DNA of 59,161 nucleotides from Paenibacillus hunanensis (GCF_014645615.1 NZ_BMMB01000014.1:1-59161), one strand, 5' to 3'; positions 45,517 to 54,682 are shown, counted from the first letter of the stretch. A program made the numbers and translations. Notes: generated by a model from the sequence alone, not told the origin.

Positions 45517-46839
45517 TTATATTTCAAACTCCATTTGTGCTGGTCCTAGCTTATCTTCGAAAATGTCCGCTACATGCGGTGACAGCTTGTGTTTTACCCT
45601 TTCTAGCTTCTCCTGTGGAAAATACAGATGATATCGTCCACGATGGATACCGCTGATCGAGCGCACAATATCGGATACTTCGGATATTTCCTGTACCTTG
45701 TTCTGACGATCCAGTAGCAAAATCTGCTTTTCCTTTTTCGGATCACCAGGGCGGAAAACATCGTATGGCAAATCAGTTGGGAAATCGATCTCCAGATCAT
45801 ACTGCGGATGAAGACCCGCTTCCGCAAATTCGCGGCGAATTTGATCGATCATATCGAGGTCGATTAATTCGGTTTCTATATATTTATATAACCGTCGCTC
45901 CATAAAACGAGCACACACATCGGCAAGAATTTCGTCCTTTTCAAGCGTCCACTGCATAAACGTCGTTTGTACAAGCGCTTCATCCAACAGTAAGTACTCT
46001 TTTACATTTAACTCATTGCGGAACAGTGCAGGTAGCGGATGTGGTAAAAATGTGAAATTGTAGCCGCTATCGAACAGTTCTTTTGCCCGCTGGAAAATAT
46101 GACGTAATACGATATCCGAGCTGCGTGTCACCGGATGGAAATACACCTGCCAGTACATCTGATACCGTGACATGAGATAGTCTTCAATCGCGTGCATTCC
46201 CGTCTCCTTCACGACCACACGTCCATTATGCGGACGCAGCACACGAATAATGCGATCCATATCGATCGTACCGTAATTCACCCCTGTAAAATATGCATCG
46301 CGCAGCAAGTAATCCATCCGATCTGCATCCAGTGGACTGGACACCAGATTGACCACTACTGCCTTCTCGTAGTCCTTACGAATAACCGCAGCAACCTTTT
46401 CCGAAAAGCCAGCTTCTACGTCCTCCAGCACACGATGAATTTCAGTATCTTCTAATAATATGCGACACGTCCATTCCTCATGATTCATCTCAAACGCTTC
46501 TTCTATAGAATGCGAAAATGGGCCATGTCCCAGATCATGCAGCAGCGCAGCACAGAGTGCCACCATACGCTCCTCGCTCGGCCAATCCTCATATCCGCTT
46601 CGCTCGAATTGAGAAATGATACGACGCGTAATCTCATACACTCCGAGAGAGTGGGAAAAGCGGCTATGCTCTGCACCGTGAAAGGTCAGATAGGATGTAC
46701 CGAGCTGACGAATGCGACGCAATCGTTGAAACTCAGGTGTATTGATCAATGTCCAGATTAACCGATCCTGGACGTGAATATAATTGTGAACAGGGTCCTT
46801 GAATACTTTTTCCTCATCCAAAGGCTGTAGCGATTTCAT
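45517..46839 (-). CDS. HD-domain phosphohydrolase (SAMHD1/dGTPase-like)
   Basis: Probable nucleotide phosphohydrolase. The 440 residues hold an HD domain with H in AEHSRFSHSLGVYE, the HD pair in HDLGHGPFSH (about 110) and the later D in SSPLDADRMDYLL. It resembles B. subtilis YwfO and SAMHD1-type enzymes; the substrate is not shown by sequence. I start at ATG 46839 (MKSLQP), GGAG 8 nt upstream; the longer frame to 46947 runs through AT-rich promoter DNA. It is divergent from abrB. Confidence 0.88.
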   Translation of the reverse strand: MKSLQPLDEEKVFKDPVHNYIHVQDRLIWTLINTPEFQRLRRIRQLGTSYLTFHGAEHSRFSHSLGVYEITRRIISQFERSGYEDWPSEERMVALCAALLHDLGHGPFSHSIEEAFEMNHEEWTCRILLEDTEIHRVLEDVEAGFSEKVAAVIRKDYEKAVVVNLVSSPLDADRMDYLLRDAYFTGVNYGTIDMDRIIRVLRPHNGRVVVKETGMHAIEDYLMSRYQMYWQVYFHPVTRSSDIVLRHIFQRAKELFDSGYNFTFLPHPLPALFRNELNVKEYLLLDEALVQTTFMQWTLEKDEILADVCARFMERRLYKYIETELIDLDMIDQIRREFAEAGLHPQYDLEIDFPTDLPYDVFRPGDPKKEKQILLLDRQNKVQEISEVSDIVRSISGIHRGRYHLYFPQEKLERVKHKLSPHVADIFEDKLGPAQMEFEI

Positions 46840-47062
46840 ACTTAACGCTCCTTCGCGAAACTTGATTACCGTATTTTGAATCGTATAAAATAGAATTATG
46901 TCAATTATGTCGAACAGTGTCGTTATATGATCAGCAACGATTTCCAAATCGACAAAAGCTGTATACGCCCATCATATCGTAAAAATAAACCCAAAATCCT
47001 TTAACCGCAAAAAAAATTTTACGATTTTATGCTGAAATAGGCAATTTCATGCAATTTCTATG

Positions 47063-47091
47063 TTGACTGATTTGGGAAACGTTGGTATTAT
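47063..47091 (+). promoter_or_regulatory. abrB promoter P1
   Basis: -35 TTGACT at 47063-47068, 17-nt spacer, -10 TATTAT at 47086-47091. It would give a leader of about 210 nt. Confidence 0.7.
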
Positions 47092-47112
47092 AAATATCAT
47101 AAAAGATAGAAC

Positions 47113-47121
47113 TTTGTCGAA
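47113..47121 (+). promoter_or_regulatory. Spo0A box downstream of abrB P1
   Basis: TTTGTCGAA is an exact Spo0A box. It is followed after 2 nt by ATGACATTT, a degenerate second box. B. subtilis abrB has the same tandem arrangement just downstream of its start sites, where Spo0A~P represses it. Confidence 0.65.
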
Positions 47122-47250
47122 AGATGACATTTAAAACATGAATGCTTGTTCAATAATTGCATCCTGGCGCTAACCAGCTAGAGAAGTATCGCAGCTTATA
47201 CGATGGCTTACTTCATTTCTATTAATCGGGAACAGCCGTTACGAACCCTA

Positions 47251-47280
47251 TTCGACAAGCGAATTTTACGACTATTATAA
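47251..47280 (+). promoter_or_regulatory. abrB promoter P2 with inverted Spo0A-like box
   Basis: -35 TCGACA at 47252-47257, 17-nt spacer, -10 TTATAA at 47275-47280; leader about 20 nt. The -35 is covered by CTTGTCGAA on the minus strand (47251-47259), an 8 of 9 match to the Spo0A box. Confidence 0.55.
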
Positions 47281-47306
47281 AAACACATTTGAGAGGATTG
47301 ATTATC

Positions 47307-47561
47307 ATGATGAAATCAACAGGTATTGTAAGAAAAGTAGACGAGCTGGGCCGTGTAGTAATTCCGATCGAACTGCGTCGCACACTGGGAATCGGTGAGA
47401 AAGACGCTCTGGAAATCTACGTTGATGGCGAGCGCATCATGCTGAAAAAATACGAGCCAGCTTGTATCTTCTGCGGCAATGCTGAAAATGTAACGTACTT
47501 CAAAGGCAAAATCGTTTGTAACGACTGCATCTCCGAAATTCCAGTTCCTGTGACAAAATAA
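47307..47561 (+). CDS. abrB: transition-state regulator AbrB
   Basis: Global repressor of stationary-phase genes. Residues 1-50 are almost identical to B. subtilis AbrB (MKSTGIVRKVDELGRVVIPIEL). The C-terminal part differs: C53, C56, C71 and C74 form a small zinc-finger-like module in place of the usual multimerisation tail, common in Paenibacillaceae. It has 84 residues; tandem ATGs at 47307 and 47310 with AGAGG upstream. Two promoters and Spo0A-like boxes precede it. Confidence 0.95.
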   Translation: MMKSTGIVRKVDELGRVVIPIELRRTLGIGEKDALEIYVDGERIMLKKYEPACIFCGNAENVTYFKGKIVCNDCISEIPVPVTK

Positions 47562-47629
47562 TTAAAATAAGCTATAATAAAGCTAGAACCATAAACTTTA
47601 TTAATTCTAACCTTTTTATATCTCCTTGG

Positions 47630-47667
47630 ACCTTTATCCGACATTGCTCGGGTAAAGGTATTTTTTT
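47630..47667 (+). terminator. abrB terminator
   Basis: Stem ACCTTTATCCG / CGGGTAAAGGT, 8-nt loop, followed by ATTTTTTT on the plus strand, about 70 nt after abrB. Confidence 0.85.
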
Positions 47668-47733
47668 GCTTTCTGCATGTTTTCCTCTACCTGACATTAT
47701 ACCGATTTTCACATAGTAAGCCAATGTGGCGAC

Positions 47734-47768
47734 AAAAAGGGACCTCGACGCTCGGTCGTGGTCCCTTC
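47734..47768 (-). terminator. terminator downstream of rsmI
   Basis: Stem AAGGGACCaCGAC / GTCGaGGTCCCTT with a 5-nt loop and T run on the minus strand, 230 nt beyond rsmI. The 47769-47996 stretch between holds nothing I recognise. Confidence 0.8.
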
Positions 47769-47996
47769 ATATACACTCGAAATATGCACTCGAATTTGCT
47801 GCTCCAATAGAGGTCGCTGATCGAGTTTCTTCTATATAATATATATGTTGCTTAGAGATGATCCTATCCGGTCTAGCATACCTTATGAATTAGAGTGTAC
47901 ACATACCTAAACGCACATACCGAAGCAGTTAACTATGCTTAAATTATTTCGATCCATTCATCACCAAGAATGTGGCGGAATGATAAATCCTATGCT

Positions 47997-48902
47997 CTAT
48001 TCCTCCAGCAATACCTGATAAATATCACGCTTGGACAATTGACGATCCTTAGCGGTACGCTTCATAGCATCTTTACGCGATAGCTGCTCGGTCTGCTCAT
48101 AATGCGCGACATGCTCGGCAATCGACAATGCCTGCCACCATTCATTCGCTTCGGCAATCGCTTCTTCCTGTGATTGTCCTTCCAGCACGATACAGTATTC
48201 ACCCAGCGGTGGATGCTCCTCCAGCCATTCCAGCGCTTCCTCTACCGAGGCACGCAGCCATTCCTCATGCCGTTTCGTTAATTCGCGTGCCAGTACGATG
48301 CGACGATTACCCACATGCTCCAGAATCGCTTGTAGCGTTTTGATAATGCGATGTGGAGATTCATAAAATAGAAGCGTTCCTTCTGCTGCACGCGCCCCCT
48401 GTAGCACCTCTGCCTGTCCACGATGATCACGCGGCAAAAAGCCGATAAAGGTGAACCGATTGGTCGACAGGCCTGATGCGATCAATGCAGATAGCGCTGC
48501 ATTAGCTCCCGGGATCGGTACAATCGCGATGCCTTGCTCTACAGCTAGCTGTACCAGCTCTTGCCCTGGGTCAGAAATAGCAGGCAAGCCCGCATCGCTA
48601 ATCAGCGCTAGACTTTGCCCTTCCATAATTAAGCGAATCAGCTCCGGCCCACTATTATGCTTATTATGCTCATGATAACTGACGAGTTTGCGCGGCGTAA
48701 TCTCAAAATGATTCAACAGCTTACGACTTTGCCGTGTATCCTCAGCCGCGATAATATCGCATTCCTGCAATGTGCGAACAGCGCGATAGGTCATATCCTC
48801 CAGATTGCCGATCGGTGTTGCGACCAGATACAGCGTACCTGGCGCTTTACCTTGCGGCGACTCCGATGCAGCGGCAAAGCTTTTTTGGACTTGTATGCTC
48901 AT
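47997..48902 (-). CDS. rsmI: 16S rRNA (cytidine1402-2'-O)-methyltransferase
   Basis: SAM-dependent methylation of C1402 in the ribosome decoding centre. The 301 residues show the family marks LYLVATPIGNLEDMT (about 24-38), SDAGLPAISDPG and PIPGANAALSALIASG. It overlaps the preceding methyltransferase gene by ATGA. The GIY-YIG gene yazA, found between these two in B. subtilis, is missing. Confidence 0.95.
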   Translation of the reverse strand: MSIQVQKSFAAASESPQGKAPGTLYLVATPIGNLEDMTYRAVRTLQECDIIAAEDTRQSRKLLNHFEITPRKLVSYHEHNKHNSGPELIRLIMEGQSLALISDAGLPAISDPGQELVQLAVEQGIAIVPIPGANAALSALIASGLSTNRFTFIGFLPRDHRGQAEVLQGARAAEGTLLFYESPHRIIKTLQAILEHVGNRRIVLARELTKRHEEWLRASVEEALEWLEEHPPLGEYCIVLEGQSQEEAIAEANEWWQALSIAEHVAHYEQTEQLSRKDAMKRTAKDRQLSKRDIYQVLLEE

Positions 48903-49675
48903 AAAGACTCCTTTTGACCGTAATAAATATCCATAATTTCTGGAACATATTCATTCTGATCATTATATACGATCAATGGCGGCAGCACACGCGCTTCTGG
49001 CTTACCACCGCGAATGCCCTCCACCAGTACCATATTCGCCTCCATATGACGGCGTGGATGGACAAAACGAATGCGTTTCGGCTCTACTCCATATTGACGC
49101 ATCATCAGCACAATATCGACCAGGCGGTGCGGACGATGCACCATCGCCAGCTTGCCCCCATTTTTGAGTAAACCGGCTGCCGTGCGGACGACATCTTCCA
49201 GCGTACAACCGATCTCATGGCGTGCCATTGCATGGTGCATATTCAGCTTGACCTCGTTGCCGTTCATTGGCATATACGGTGGATTGACCGTTAGAGCATC
49301 GTACGTACCATGCTCTCCCTGTAGCGGTAGTTCCTTCAGATCCTGATTGCGAATCGTAATCTGTGACTGTAATTCGTTAATCTGTACGCTACGCTCAGCC
49401 ATATGCGCCAGCCGTTCCTGAATTTCTACCCCTTCAATAGATGCCGCGGTGCGCGTGCTAAGCAGGATCGGAATAACACCGTTCCCAGTACACAGGTCCA
49501 TCACCTTACCACGCGGCGGAACCGCTATAAAGCGCGCCAGTAGCACCGCATCCATCGAGAAGCTAAACACATCCGGGCTTTGAATAATATGCAGCCTGTG
49601 GGTCAGCAGATCATCCATCCGCTCACCTGGCTGTAGCAGTTCCAAATACTGCTCATGCTTGTTGTTTTGTTCCAA
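48899..49675 (-). CDS. tRNA1(Val) (adenine37-N6)-methyltransferase-like (YabB)
   Basis: Class I SAM methyltransferase. SAM motif DLCTGNGVIPILL (about 60-72) and the catalytic NPPY for an amino group on adenine are clear in the 258 residues. It resembles TrmN6 of E. coli and YabB of B. subtilis; the exact substrate is inferred. The start is TTG at 49675 with GAGAGG upstream. Confidence 0.85.
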   Translation of the reverse strand: MEQNNKHEQYLELLQPGERMDDLLTHRLHIIQSPDVFSFSMDAVLLARFIAVPPRGKVMDLCTGNGVIPILLSTRTAASIEGVEIQERLAHMAERSVQINELQSQITIRNQDLKELPLQGEHGTYDALTVNPPYMPMNGNEVKLNMHHAMARHEIGCTLEDVVRTAAGLLKNGGKLAMVHRPHRLVDIVLMMRQYGVEPKRIRFVHPRRHMEANMVLVEGIRGGKPEARVLPPLIVYNDQNEYVPEIMDIYYGQKESL

Positions 49676-49701
49676 TTTCCCGATTTCCTCTCCACATCGA
49701 T

Positions 49702-49728
49702 AAAGCCGCAGACAGTATCTGCGGCTTT
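49702..49728 (-). terminator. hairpin between yabA and the methyltransferase gene
   Basis: Eleven-bp perfect stem AAAGCCGCAGA / TCTGCGGCTTT with a 5-nt loop. Only TTT follows on the minus strand, so it may be a partial terminator or an mRNA-stabilising stem. Confidence 0.5.
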
Positions 49729-49736
49729 GGTTCGTA

Positions 49737-50120
49737 TTATTCGGATTTGTTCAAAAATGACAGACAGAACAGACAGTCGCCTTCCGTACGCAGATGGCCA
49801 TAGTATACATTGCAGATATGAAATCCTTCATGATACAACCGGGCGAGATTATCGTAGCCCTCGCCGACGACTTCTGGATACGGATGATTGTGCAGATCCG
49901 AATCAGCCAGGATTTCAACCGCCTGAGCATCAGTCAGCTCTGGTTCGCCAGGCACTTCTTTTTTCAGTACACGACGCAGCTGTTCATTTTCAATCGTCAG
50001 GCGCTGGTTTTCCTCCAGTAATTCCTTAACTGCCAGCTTGAGCCTTCCCATATCCCCGTGCATATGGTTCATCTGTGTCTCCAGTTCATGAATATACTCA
50101 AAAAGATTTTTCTTTTCCAA
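49737..50120 (-). CDS. yabA: replication initiation control protein YabA
   Basis: Binds DnaA and the sliding clamp to limit replication initiation. The 127 residues comprise an N-terminal leucine-rich coiled coil (1-55) and a C-terminal zinc part (HEGFHICN and GDCLFC). The start is TTG at 50120 with GAGGTGG upstream. It is next to ricT as in B. subtilis. Confidence 0.93.
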   Translation of the reverse strand: MEKKNLFEYIHELETQMNHMHGDMGRLKLAVKELLEENQRLTIENEQLRRVLKKEVPGEPELTDAQAVEILADSDLHNHPYPEVVGEGYDNLARLYHEGFHICNVYYGHLRTEGDCLFCLSFLNKSE

Positions 50121-50150
50121 GTTTCCACCTCAAACGCAGCCTTTGACGGT

Positions 50151-50951
50151 TTACTTCACCACGACCTCATCGAACGGTAGCTCCTTGACCTTACTAATTT
50201 CGAAGATCTGAACATGTACCGTACGAGAACCCGCATTAATGCCAACAACCTTGCCTTCACCAAGCGAGGTCACGACAAATTTACCGACAGCCGGGAGTTC
50301 TTCCTTTATACTTTCATAATTGTCATGCTCAAATTTGAGACAACACATCAGACGTCCACATAGACCCGAGATTTTGGTCGGATTCAGTGACAGGCTCTGA
50401 TCCTTCGCCATTTTGATCGACACGGGCTCAAAATCACCCAGCCAGGACGAACAGCACAGAATACGTCCGCATGGGCCAATTCCGCCCAGCATTTTCGCTT
50501 CATCACGCACACCGATCTGACGCAGCTCGATACGCGTACGGAAAATACTTGCCAGATCCTTTACAAGCTCACGAAAATCGACACGTCCCTCTGCCGTAAA
50601 ATAGAAAATGATCTTATTGCGATCAAACGTATACTCGACGTCCACCAGCTTCATTTTGAGCTGATGATCTCTAATCTTTTTGAGACATGTAGCAAATGCA
50701 TTCTTCGCTGCTGTCCGGTTCTCCTCGACGATACGAGCATCATCCTGCCCGGCGATACGGATTACCTTTTTCAGCGGCAATACCACATCATCTTCCTTCA
50801 CCTGCTTACGTCCGATAACGACCTTGCCGTACTCTATACCCCTTGCCGTCTCTACGATAACATGCTCTTCGCTATCGATTGCAAAATCGAGCGGATCAAA
50901 ATAATATATTTTACCCGCTTTTTTAAAGCGGACACCTACTACGTTATACAA
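50151..50951 (-). CDS. ricT: Ric complex protein RicT (YaaT), PSP1 domain
   Basis: Partner of RicA and RicF in a 4Fe-4S complex that guides RNase Y processing of mRNA. The 266 residues include the PSP1 domain and paired cysteine motifs GPCGRILCC and GLCGRLMCC. I choose TTG at 50951 because GAGGAGG lies 8 nt upstream and the protein then starts LYNVVGVRFKK, as B. subtilis does; an earlier TTG at 50975 adds 8 residues. Confidence 0.94.
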   Translation of the reverse strand: MYNVVGVRFKKAGKIYYFDPLDFAIDSEEHVIVETARGIEYGKVVIGRKQVKEDDVVLPLKKVIRIAGQDDARIVEENRTAAKNAFATCLKKIRDHQLKMKLVDVEYTFDRNKIIFYFTAEGRVDFRELVKDLASIFRTRIELRQIGVRDEAKMLGGIGPCGRILCCSSWLGDFEPVSIKMAKDQSLSLNPTKISGLCGRLMCCLKFEHDNYESIKEELPAVGKFVVTSLGEGKVVGINAGSRTVHVQIFEISKVKELPFDEVVVK

Positions 50952-51253
50952 AAGAAAAGCCTCCTCATTTGCCAATACCGCCCCTACTGATGCAAAAACG
51001 ATACAAACAATAACTTCTACGGTGTATACGCAAACTGCGAGTGAGCCGCTATCTCGATCAGCTCCTGCTAGCCTTCGTCTGAAGCAGCCATTGTTGAGCT
51101 ACATATGGCGCTTATATCGAACTAGCAGATCGGCTTGCCTACACACCTGGTTTGCACGGACATGGCGTATTTCGAAAAAGTCACTGCTCTTTCATCAGAT
51201 GTTCTTCCGCATGATGTATACTGTCCGTCCTATATAGAAGCTTATTCTATACC
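50952..51253. other. intergenic stretch without a recognised gene
   Basis: 302 nt between holB and ricT. I see no credible ORF, promoter or terminator, although these genes are usually one operon with short gaps. Confidence 0.5.
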
Positions 51254-52228
51254 TTAGCCGCTTACCCCTATGAGAAACTGCTCCATACATAGCTGCCCGT
51301 TAACGTTCGAGCGAAGCATTTTCTTGCATTCGGCAGCAAGCGCCATACAGGAGATCCAATGCTGCATGCTGCGGGTGTGAGCCACCTTGGAGAGAGACTC
51401 TAACTGATCTATAAAAACGATACTTTCGTTCTGGCCAATCTGAATATGAATAAGATCCTTGAACCATAGATGAAAAAGGTCAAATACCTGATCCACATGA
51501 TCACCCAGTCCGCCCTTAAATAGCTTCTGTTGTGCGGTAATCAGGCTCATACTGCCCCTGGAGGCAGACTCCTTCCCTAATTGTAACACTACGTTTCTAA
51601 TTTCTGCAAACCAATTCTCGGCGAGCAGCTTCCGGCATTCCTCCGGGTCAGAAACGAGATGAACCGCACAGCGAACGAGGGGTAGCGGGTAATTTTCATC
51701 CGCTAACAATTGGATCATTTGCTTCGGATCGACAGCAGTGAATAGCACTGGCTGTGTCCGCGAACGAATCGTCGGCAAAATAGACTGTACATTATCTGTC
51801 AGCAGCATCGCAACAGCCGGAGCTGGCGGCTCTTCCAGAAATTTGAGCAGACTATTGGCGGCCTGCACCGTCATTTTATCCGCATCCTGAATAATATAGA
51901 TTTTGCGGTTGCCCGCTTCCGAACGGTATGAAAAAATCCGCTGTAGCTCGCGGATCTGATCGATTTTGATCGAGCTGCCATCCGGCTCTACCAGTAGAAA
52001 ATCCGGATGATTGCCGTGCTCCATTTTACGGCACTCTATGCAATGTCCGCACGCATCGACACCCTTTTCCAGACAGACGAGCGCTTGGGCAAAGCTAAAT
52101 GCCATCTTCAATTGCCCACTACCTGCCGGGCCATGAAACAGATAGGCATGGGATATTTTTTGCTGACGAAGCCCATTTTGTAACACCTTTTTGGCAGTTT
52201 CCTGCCCTATAATTTCTTGAAAAGACAT
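51254..52228 (-). CDS. holB: DNA polymerase III subunit delta'
   Basis: Clamp-loader subunit. The 324 residues follow the AAA+ start IIGQETAKKVLQNGL and YLFHGPAGSG; the P-loop is degenerate (Q where K is expected), which is normal for delta'. Zinc cysteines CGHCIEC are near 61-67 and a sensor-1-like SRTQPVLF follows. GGAGG precedes the ATG. Confidence 0.93.
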   Translation of the reverse strand: MSFQEIIGQETAKKVLQNGLRQQKISHAYLFHGPAGSGQLKMAFSFAQALVCLEKGVDACGHCIECRKMEHGNHPDFLLVEPDGSSIKIDQIRELQRIFSYRSEAGNRKIYIIQDADKMTVQAANSLLKFLEEPPAPAVAMLLTDNVQSILPTIRSRTQPVLFTAVDPKQMIQLLADENYPLPLVRCAVHLVSDPEECRKLLAENWFAEIRNVVLQLGKESASRGSMSLITAQQKLFKGGLGDHVDQVFDLFHLWFKDLIHIQIGQNESIVFIDQLESLSKVAHTRSMQHWISCMALAAECKKMLRSNVNGQLCMEQFLIGVSG

Positions 52229-52250
52229 ACTGCCTCCTTATCTGAAGCAC

Positions 52251-52694
52251 TTAATACAGCAAATTGACCAGCAGACCGCGAATTTCGCCCATACGCTGTA
52301 ATAGCTCAATTCGGCCTTCCTCGCTGCTAAGAAGCTCTTCAGCCATACCAAGCAATGCAGAATCCACTTCATCTAGCAGCTTGTATTTGCGACTGCGTCC
52401 ACGACGATCAAAGCTTTGTGTATCCTTCAGCTTGACTCCGCGGCGTACCGTATCCTCCAAAAAGCGCTTCACCAGCATCTGATACGCCTTCAGCTCACGC
52501 AGGGTCATCGACTTAGCCAGACGATCCCCTTGAAGCTGAATGGCCTTGAATTGACGCTGAATCTCGTCGTGGGTAGCCTGCGTCCCGTGATTTTGCAGCA
52601 CGTCTGAGAAATTCTTTTGCTGCACAACCTTCGTTGGCGTCTCCGACAAGACCGAATTGCTTTTTAACGGAGGATAACCGGGATTGATTTTCAT
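52251..52694 (-). CDS. YaaR family protein (DUF327)
   Basis: Conserved Bacillales protein of unknown function; 147 residues, mostly helical and basic, with the DUF327 core (LKDTQSFDRRGRSRKYKLLDEVD). The start at 52694 (MKINPG) has AGAGG 9 nt upstream; ATG 52712 overlaps that site. It lies 22 nt before holB and after darA, as in B. subtilis. Confidence 0.88.
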   Translation of the reverse strand: MKINPGYPPLKSNSVLSETPTKVVQQKNFSDVLQNHGTQATHDEIQRQFKAIQLQGDRLAKSMTLRELKAYQMLVKRFLEDTVRRGVKLKDTQSFDRRGRSRKYKLLDEVDSALLGMAEELLSSEEGRIELLQRMGEIRGLLVNLLY

Positions 52695-53177
52695 TATGAT
52701 CTTCCTCTCCATATACCGAATCTATATACTGATACTCTCCATGATCCGCCTGCCTGTATCGCATGCCAATCCGTTGAGTGAACCGAGCAGCACAATAGGA
52801 CACGAGCTTGGTAAGCGAACGGTCCCTATTTATAACTAACCTGTAAAAGCCCTTATAATCAGTATCGTTCAAAATGAAGGTTTTGCGAATAGGAAAATGA
52901 AAAAATCCGCTCTATTCCGCAATTTTTATTAATTTTACCTCTTTATAATAAAGATGGACCGGTCCCATAATGGTACCCGATCCTTCTCTTCCTTCTATTA
53001 TACTATTAAACGAGCCGTTTGATTCATCAAATTACAAACTAACGCGACTTTTTCGCCAGGGCTTATGCTGTACTAACGTCTATACGCTATCATAAGCAGC
53101 ATTTCGGATAGCACAGCATAAATCTCACCGACCAGCGAATAGCCCTGAGGCTGTCATCATGCTTCATGAAGCCTGGT
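52695..53177. other. 483-nt gap between darA and yaaR
   Basis: No convincing gene. A TATAAT at about 53002-53007 (minus strand) lacks a good -35. An 18-codon frame with a fair ribosome site (ATG near 52970) is too short to trust. The gap is longer than in B. subtilis, where these genes are close. Confidence 0.4.
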
Positions 53178-53507
53178 TTAGAAATGCTCGAAGCGTTCAA
53201 CAGGCATGACGAATACCGTAGCGCCGCCCACCTGTACTTCGACTGGCAATGGTAGATACGAATCGGTCGTTCCACTCATTGGTGTTACTGGTGTAACCAG
53301 CTGCTCACGAATTTTGCAGCTGTTGCGAATGACTTCCAGAACCGCTTCGATCTGACTATCATCCACACCAATCATGAATGTCGTATTACCGGCACGCAGA
53401 AAGCCACCTGTACTTGCCAGCTTGGTCGCACGGAAATTGGCTTTTACCAGCTCTCCGGACAGACGATTGCTGTCTTTATCCTGCACGATCGCTATAATCA
53501 GTTTCAT
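53178..53507 (-). CDS. darA: c-di-AMP receptor DarA (PII-like)
   Basis: PII-like trimer that binds c-di-AMP and, in its free form, acts in control of central metabolism. The 109 residues match the family (MKLIIAIVQDKDSN start, TGGFLRAGNTTFMIGVDD loop). AAAGGAGG precedes the ATG at 53507. With the yabE riboswitch this is the second c-di-AMP sensor in the window. Confidence 0.95.
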   Translation of the reverse strand: MKLIIAIVQDKDSNRLSGELVKANFRATKLASTGGFLRAGNTTFMIGVDDSQIEAVLEVIRNSCKIREQLVTPVTPMSGTTDSYLPLPVEVQVGGATVFVMPVERFEHF

Positions 53508-53684
53508 CGTTATAGCCTCCTTTAGCAAAATTCAACCAATACGTCTATTCTTTATTTGACATAACCGGTGCAATATCCTTTAATTGCGTTGGCTTTAATG
53601 GAACAATATTGAAATTGGGGCAGCTAGCTAAGAGATATGAGAATCTATTGGATGGAAGATGAGCATGGATTTCGTAAATTTTAG

Positions 53685-53822
53685 CTGTAAGATATTTTGC
53701 TTTGCAAAAATCACTTTTCATTTGACCTCGTGTTAGGGAATCGCTAACACTATATCTGTAAGATATTTTGCTTCGCAAAAATCACTACTCATTTAATCCT
53801 TTGTTAGACAATTGCTATCTTT
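53685..53822. repeat. diverged 71-bp tandem repeat with internal hairpins
   Basis: Two adjacent copies, 53685-53755 and 53756-53822. Both hold a TTTTGC-n3-GCAAAA hairpin. On the minus strand each copy has a GAGGT- or AAAGGA-type ribosome site, an ATG, and codons for SDFC(K/E)AKYLT. An inverted repeat GTGTTAG/CTAACAC lies in copy 1. The frame of copy 1 runs to 53545, ending just before darA. Confidence 0.6.
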
Positions 53823-53990
53823 AGCATCATCCCTGCTCCTTATTTCATTTCCCGATTTTGTACATCTCACAGTCTAAAATTCAGCTCAGTCCCTTAATTT
53901 TGCTTCATTTTTCATATGCCATGCAATACAAGATCATAACAGTGCTAGTCAAATATCGTACCCTTTATTACCCTAATTTAGCCTGCTAAC

Positions 53991-54659
53991 TCACTCTGTT
54001 GTGGATTGGGAGAGCCAGCCATCGATCAGGCGATCAAGCTGCTCCCGAATATCTTCAAACACCTCATCTGGAGATTGCTCCCCATTTACAATCGTAAAAC
54101 GTTCTGGGTATTCAGCGATCAGCTGCTGATAACCGCCATAGACACGATGATGGAAATCGATCGCTTCCAGATCCAGACGATTAATTTCACGATCTGTCGT
54201 TTTAGCCATGATGCGCTGCAATCCAACCTCAGGCTTCACTTCGATATACAGATTCATATCTGCCCAGTATTCTTTACCTTCAACCTCAATCGCCATACGG
54301 TTGATATCAAGCACCGCTTTACCCAATTGACGCCCATGTCCCTGATACGCAAGCGAGGACATCACATATCGATCACAAATGACAAGCTGACCTACCTCCA
54401 GTGCAGGTAAAACCTTTTGCATCAGATGCTCGCGCCGCGCACTGGCATATAACAAGCATTCAGTCATCCCGCTCATATGATTGTCCACATTCAAAATCAC
54501 ATTACGAATCTGCTCGGATACTGGAATACCTCCCGGCTCACGCGTAGATAAAAATGGAAGCTGGCGCTCGTTCAAATACTGTACGATTCGTTCCAGCTGA
54601 CTGGTTTTGCCGCTCCCATCCATCCCTTCAATTGCGATAAATAATCCTTTTGCTGTCAT
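53991..54659 (-). CDS. tmk: thymidylate kinase
   Basis: Phosphorylates dTMP to dTDP. The 222 residues show the P-loop EGMDGSGKTSQ (about 10-20), the TREPGG motif and DRYVMSSLAYQG. I start at ATG 54659 (MTAKGLF); the long upstream frame to 54851 overlaps the decarboxylase gene and is not conserved. It lies 23 nt after that gene. Confidence 0.96.
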   Translation of the reverse strand: MTAKGLFIAIEGMDGSGKTSQLERIVQYLNERQLPFLSTREPGGIPVSEQIRNVILNVDNHMSGMTECLLYASARREHLMQKVLPALEVGQLVICDRYVMSSLAYQGHGRQLGKAVLDINRMAIEVEGKEYWADMNLYIEVKPEVGLQRIMAKTTDREINRLDLEAIDFHHRVYGGYQQLIAEYPERFTIVNGEQSPDEVFEDIREQLDRLIDGWLSQSTTE

Positions 54660-54682
54660 ACCTTCATTCCTGCTTTCTATAG

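Noticed and set aside
52513..52872. 119-codon minus-strand frame overlapping yaaR
   Set aside because: Out of frame with the conserved yaaR gene and begins at TTG without a ribosome site.
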